Assembly: GCA_963377175.1 (NCBI GenBank)
Contig: CAUJNA010000170.1
Span: 1-64,000 of the forward strand
Reading direction: 5' to 3'
DNA: 64,000 bases
DNA from: Effrenium voratum
Taxonomy: Eukaryota > Sar > Dinophyceae > Suessiales > Symbiodiniaceae
The notes beneath the pieces are model-generated. The model was not told the origin of the DNA, ran no database searches, and worked only from the letters and a program-made list of their open reading frames with translations. Numbering within the stretch: the first letter of the stretch is position 1; every line of letters begins with the position of its first letter. The position numbers were made by a program, and so were the translations under genes. Positions 48,701-54,700 of the stretch are shown piece by piece.

Positions 48701-51700
48701 CGAAACCATGGGAAAGCATGGTTTGTTGGTATTTACAGGGGCACTCCAGGGTTTCTTAGGTGGTGCGAAATGGATTTCGTCCATCCACAGTAGGTCCCCC
48801 AGCAATTGGCGACTTCTCACCCCTTTTTTGGTTGGGCTGGGGTAGACTTAGGATACATGTTTTTTTTTTTTTACATTTTACCAGTGACTCAAAGTGAAGC
48901 AAACAATAAAATATACATTCTATAACTGGGCCTAACTCTAATCATGTGCGAGTGTTCCCCTACTAAAATAGATTACAGAAAAAAACCAGTTGGTACCCTT
49001 ATTCTGACCTCTCTACTGGAGGACCTAGGGTATGTGACTACCCCTCGCTCCTGAAAGTCTCCTTCTTCTTCTTCGCCATCGCTTTCTAAAAGTACATATA
49101 TACATGTATATAGATAAACACACAGGGGTTCCAGAGGCATTCTCTGATGGCTGTGTGCTTTTTCATTTTTCAGGGTACCGTTTTCATGGTCGGACTAAAG
49201 GAAAGCCAAAGAAAACCATCAGTTTGGGGGTTGTCCTATCTTGACACATACCCAATTAGGGCTTCCCTAAATTTCCCTAAATTTCCCCTTAAAAAGTACC
49301 CCACCATGAGGGCAAACTATGGGCCACGGCGGAACATATCGGGAACCCTGAAAACAGGTTTCAGGCAATATGCGGTTTTCTGGATGCTTGGAGTTGTTTG
49401 GCAACCATATTCTGTCGGTTATTTGCTTTGCGGGTTTGGTGTCTTGCAATTATAAACTTAACCAGGCAGTGGGAACTGGAGTTTTAGGTTGCCACATTCT
49501 ATGATACCTCAAAGGCATTCGCATGTGCAAACAACAAAGATGGGATTCCAGCTTAGGTACACGGAAATGGTCATGTTCCACAAAGAACAAAGCTTGCGCA
49601 ATCCCAACCGAGATCCCAACACTTAGGCGCTAAATGGCACATATAGTTGTTAGCGCCCTCTAAGAAAACGGTGATGAATAATTTTGTTTTGTCTTGCCAG
49701 ACACCCTATTTCAATCAAGTCAACCTCAGGTTGGGGCTCAGCGGGTGATCAAAAGGACGCCCACTAGCTAATCAGCGGTGGGAGCCCTTTGTTTGAGTGC
49801 AGGGATTCACGCGTTTTAGTGGGCTTTCTTTGATTGCTATTATGTCCGGCTAAACAGTTTTGTTGCTCCCGTCAATTTCAGGAGGCGATTTTCGCGGCCA
49901 TCATCACCGTTCTGGCCTTTGCTGTCTCCATGTGGTGCCTTGGCCTTTTCCCCTTTTTCGCCCGCTCTTTGGCCAAGCCATCAGAAGCTAGGTCCCCCAG
50001 CTAGGTGCCCTTTCTCACCCCTTTTTTGGTTGGGGGGGTTCCCCTACTAAAATAGACACAACTGACAAAAAGTTGGTACCAACTTATTCTATCCTCCCTC
50101 AAAAACCCATCAGAAGTTTGGTCGCTGGGCCCGGTCTTTCGTGCGCATCTTTTGGCGCGGTCTTTCGTGCGGCTCCAGCCTGGACCCGAGTAACGAGCGG
50201 CTCTGACCAACGAGCAACGATCAACGAGCCTTGGGATCGGATGCTCTTCGAACGAGCTCTTCCGGTTTTTTCCCCTCCCCAACCTTGCACCAAAAAACCG
50301 GTTTTCCCCACGCCTCCCCAACCCAACCTTGCACCAAAAGAAAAACAATCACCAGAAGACTGACCTGCCCCGGTTTTCTCACTCCTTGGATTCCTGGACT
50401 CTTGTCAGTTTTGGGGAAGACCATTTTGCGGGCGCAAGTATGGACTTGTTTTGGCCAACCCGTTCCCGGTTCATATTATAATATGGTTCCAACAGCTCAA
50501 GTCAACAAATGGGTATGGGTCGAAATTAAACCACCAGGGGACCGCAGGTTTTAGTCTCTGTTTCTACTGACCAGTATTCCATTTTGGGTACCTGTGTTTT
50601 ACCCACAGCTAAATGTGTATGTGTTAGCTTGCTAAACTGGCATGCTGAAACAACTCCGATTGAAGCCCTGCCACGACCCCAACCCCCGCTTCCGCCGAAG
50701 TTCCTTTCAAAGAAATCGGGAGAGGTTCCATTTCTGGTGAATTGTGCCTTGTCAACAGCTACATGCATGGACCTCTCCGCTTCATTCACCAGTTTACAGT
50801 CACACAGTCATGGTTGTCGTTGGGAAACATTTTACATGTTTGCTTATTGTGGCTTAGTGGTTGAAATCCAGCCACTTAACTGCTAACATTTAAATTATTG
50901 CTCCCCTTTCAACGTCAACCAAGCTCAGTGGTGCTTTCCAGTTTGTTGGGGGGCTGGAGCCGAGTGGTTTTGCCTGAGACGCGTCCTGCGGCTTTCGTAT
51001 CGAGACTTTCCGGAGGGTTTTTGGCTGTGAGGAGTTTCCCGAAGTGCCGGACATGGCAACTGGCTTTCCTTTTGGCTTCCCGTAAAGCCACCAGCCAAAA
51101 AAGGCCGTGGCTGCTCCACCCATCAGAAAACCACGAAGCACACCATCAAATCATAAGCAAAGGTCACACCTCTGGTTTTGCCCCTGTCATGCCCTGGGGT
51201 TTCCACGTCCACCCCAAGAAAAACGAGGCTCCCCAAACGGCCCCGCCCCTGGACCCGGCCCAAAACCGGCCCCGAGACCGGCGAGCGAATCGAGGCTTCC
51301 GAAGCTCTCCACGCGCGTGCCCAGCGCCCTGGTGGCCATCGTCGCGGGCACAGCCTTCGAGTGGGCCATCACCCGGGCGCTGATTCTTGGGCGCAAATTT
51401 GCTTCATGGGATGTTAGGACTTGAGAAGAAGCTTTTTTTGCCAACCAAGGAAGGGGTTTTCTGTATCAAACCACTAAACGTTTTAAACTCACTTTTAGCA
51501 GGGCTGAGCGGAGATTTCGCCACCGAGGTTCCACAGCGAGACGCCCATCGTGGGGGACATCGCCCTTCGAATTCTTCGAAGACGCGGTTTTTTTGGGATC
51601 GAAGGGATGGGGGGTTCCATGGGTCACCTCCGCATTTTGTTTAATGAAGGATGTTTTGGAGGTTTGGAAGGGATGGTTCATAGTCATTTTTGTCACTTGT

Positions 51701-54700
51701 TGAGATTACCAAGTATGTTTGTGGTAAAGATGAAGATAACAATTTGATTTTGGAGGGTTGAAGGGGCGATTCGATGGGTCCGGTGCCATGGGTGAAGACT
51801 TAGGGTTTATGGTGGCTGCCTCCCGTTGGACTTGAGAGTCACTTTTTGGGAGCCACCAAATGGGTGTGGCTCAAAATTAAAGAGCCAGGGTTACGCAGGT
51901 TTTAGTCTTTGGTTCCACTTGCCAAGGTATATCAAGGTTCGATTTTGGCACATGTTTTTGAGCCAAAGCCAAATGTGTTTCTTCAGGAGCTTTTTTTGGC
52001 CACTCGGGAAGTGAGGGGATGCAGCACAAAGAAAACGGGCGATCATGCCCCAGCACCCTACCAACCAAATTATCAAGGGAAGCCAAGAGATGCGCGGTTG
52101 CAACGAGTACCTTCTTCAAAAAACAGACACACACACAAACCACTACCCCACAAGCAATCATGATATATGTCCTTTGCATAGTTGCGCGCTCTCTCCCTCT
52201 CTCTCCCTCTACACATATCTTTAAATACTAATATATATATATATATATATAATTCATGTGTTTATTTATTTATTTATTTGTTTGTTTGTTTGTCTGTTTG
52301 TTTTATTATTTATGCTACCCAATTGTATATCCCACCACACCGGGGGCTTGGTTGAGTTGAAACCATTCGTCTGAGGCGAAGAACTGTGAGCTGCCGATCC
52401 CCTTTTGGTTCAACAAAAGCTACCCCGAGATCCCGCCCTTCAGCGGAAAGCTGCTGCTGCAGGCGCGGGGGGGGGGGGGTTTTGCTCAACAGGTCGTTTT
52501 TTCTCGGTCCAAGGCCATGCTTTCGATCTTTGGTTTCCCGTTCTTCAGTCCCACGGTGATCCCTTTGACTTCCAGGACCTTTGGGCGGTTGAGTCCCCAC
52601 CAGAAAGCTACGGGGTACGCCCAGATAGGCGATAAGGGGCGGTTTGGAGCAGATTTCAGGAAATGTTCTGGAGGGTTCCAGACGGTTCCGGGGCTGCTGG
52701 GGATATCAACTGGGCTAATTTTTTCAAGAGGATGGTTCCAGAAAGCTTGGCTTGTTTGGGGTTTCCTCGAAGAAACCAAGGGTTCCCCAAAAACACGCAC
52801 ACGCATGTGAGCAGCCACGATGCGTGATGGTGCAATTGTCGGTGTGAGGAGGTCACGATGACATGGGGCCCCAGCCAGGATTTGAAAGCTCAGACCCCCA
52901 CAAAGTCATTCTGTCCGGAATTCCACAAATGGGCTTTGCTGTTCCTTTAGTTTCTGATTTAATGCGAAGGTTGACTTGTTGTTCTTTTGCCACTCTTGGT
53001 CGGTTTTCCGTTCAGCCACCTTTTCATCAACCATACCCAAGACTTCTACAGGAGCTCCTGGGCTTGAAAAAAAGCCAATAAGATGTTAGCAATGGTGGGT
53101 AAGGACCCCATCTCCTCGGGGGAATCTCCCAGGGTTGGATTGGGTCTGGCAATAGTAAGATACTAAAGAAAATGAGCTCCACGCCTAGCTTTGAAATAGA
53201 TGTGTCAAATAAATCCACCAAACTTCCGAAGCTCGCTCCCATGCCTGGATAACTCGTCTTTGTTGGAAAGGTTGAGACAACCCCGTGGTTTTCCTTTTTC
53301 GCACCCATGACAAAGGGGGTCACTGCAAGCGAGCGGCAGGTGCTGCCTCTGTCGGTGACCATGGCAGCAGTGGGCCTCCTGGAGTCCCTGATGACGCTGA
53401 CGCTCCGAGAAACCTCGGGGGTCCGGAGGTGGGAAGCTGGCCCACCGCCAGGGAAATGGAGATCGGCTTGATGGATTTGGTGGGAATTTTGGACTGACAT
53501 GGATCAACTGGTTGGATTTGCGCGGAAGTCCTACTGATTTTAGAGAGTTTCACTGCTATCGAAACTATTCGGGTGTGGCTTGACGGTTTCTTCGCCAATT
53601 TTTAGTTGTTTTTAGTTGGTTTAGTCGTAGGGTTTCCCAATTTAAGCCACTAAAAGTGAAACTGTTAGCAGGGAATCTGAGGACAGCCCAGTTTTCACTC
53701 ATTTTGGGTACGTCTTTTTTCGTTTTTTTTTGAGGCCCGGTACCCCTTGTGTGGTGATTTTAAAGGGAAACCAGCAGACAAAACACAAATTTGAGGGTTC
53801 CCTATTTTGAGGCACGCCCATTTGGGTATGTGTGAGAAATATCAGGGAACGAAGCTTGCGTTTTGCTATTGGTTCCCTGTCAACAGAAGAAGTGTCAGTT
53901 CGAAAAAGACACCCACTGGTTTATTCTGGGGTAGACAAAATATGAAGAGTCTGAAACTATGATTTTCGGTGTGCCCTTTGTGGGCCAAGTCCAGAGATAC
54001 TTGTTTCTTCGCATTTGTTGGAGGATTGTGGAGGTGTTTTTTCAGTGCCACCGAGGTTGGTTCCGTGGTCTTTCCCTAGTCTGCGGGAACACGCTTGCCT
54101 TTGTTTTAACAAATGGTGGGGCGTGTCTTAAAATATATAAGGTTCTTCCCAAAATCGGCTTCCGTTGGTTTCTCTTTGCACCAAATCCAAAAAATGGGCT
54201 CGGCTGCTCCTTCGGCCTTCAGAACCGAGGCTGCAAACTTGCTCGGGCCTCCCTCAGCTGGCCGGGCAAAGCTTTTGTTTGAACAGACCCTAAGCTCCTT
54301 GGGAAACCCAAAACGAGGTTGGCCGAGCCCGGGGGTTGTGGTGGATCACTCGGGGTTTATCCAAGCACTTCTGTGATATCTTGGCGGAATCTCCCCCTTT
54401 TGCTGGGGGGGTTTTGTCTTTGGGAAGCCCTTTTTGTTGTATCACAGAAGTGGTCACAGTTATTCTCCTGTCACAACATGGAGTTGAGTTTCTCACAACC
54501 CAATTAAACTTGTTGAAGCCCTTATACAACTTACAGCTTGTTGACCGCACACCGACGGACTCCGACAATGCGCTTGGCTGTGTGCACTGGCCCCCTCTTG
54601 TAAAAAATTGGGTTTGGCCCTTTTGAGCAGGCACCCTGAGAACGGACCGGGAAGGTGCAGTCGCCAATTCATGTCCAAAGAGCGGGGGTACCCAGTTCAG

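Larger units (their letters stand above)
49935..51294 (+). other. intron 9 (1.4 kb)
   Basis: GT donor, AG|G acceptor. Contains a family B copy (49988-50098) and a family C copy (50809-50923). Confidence 0.7.
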
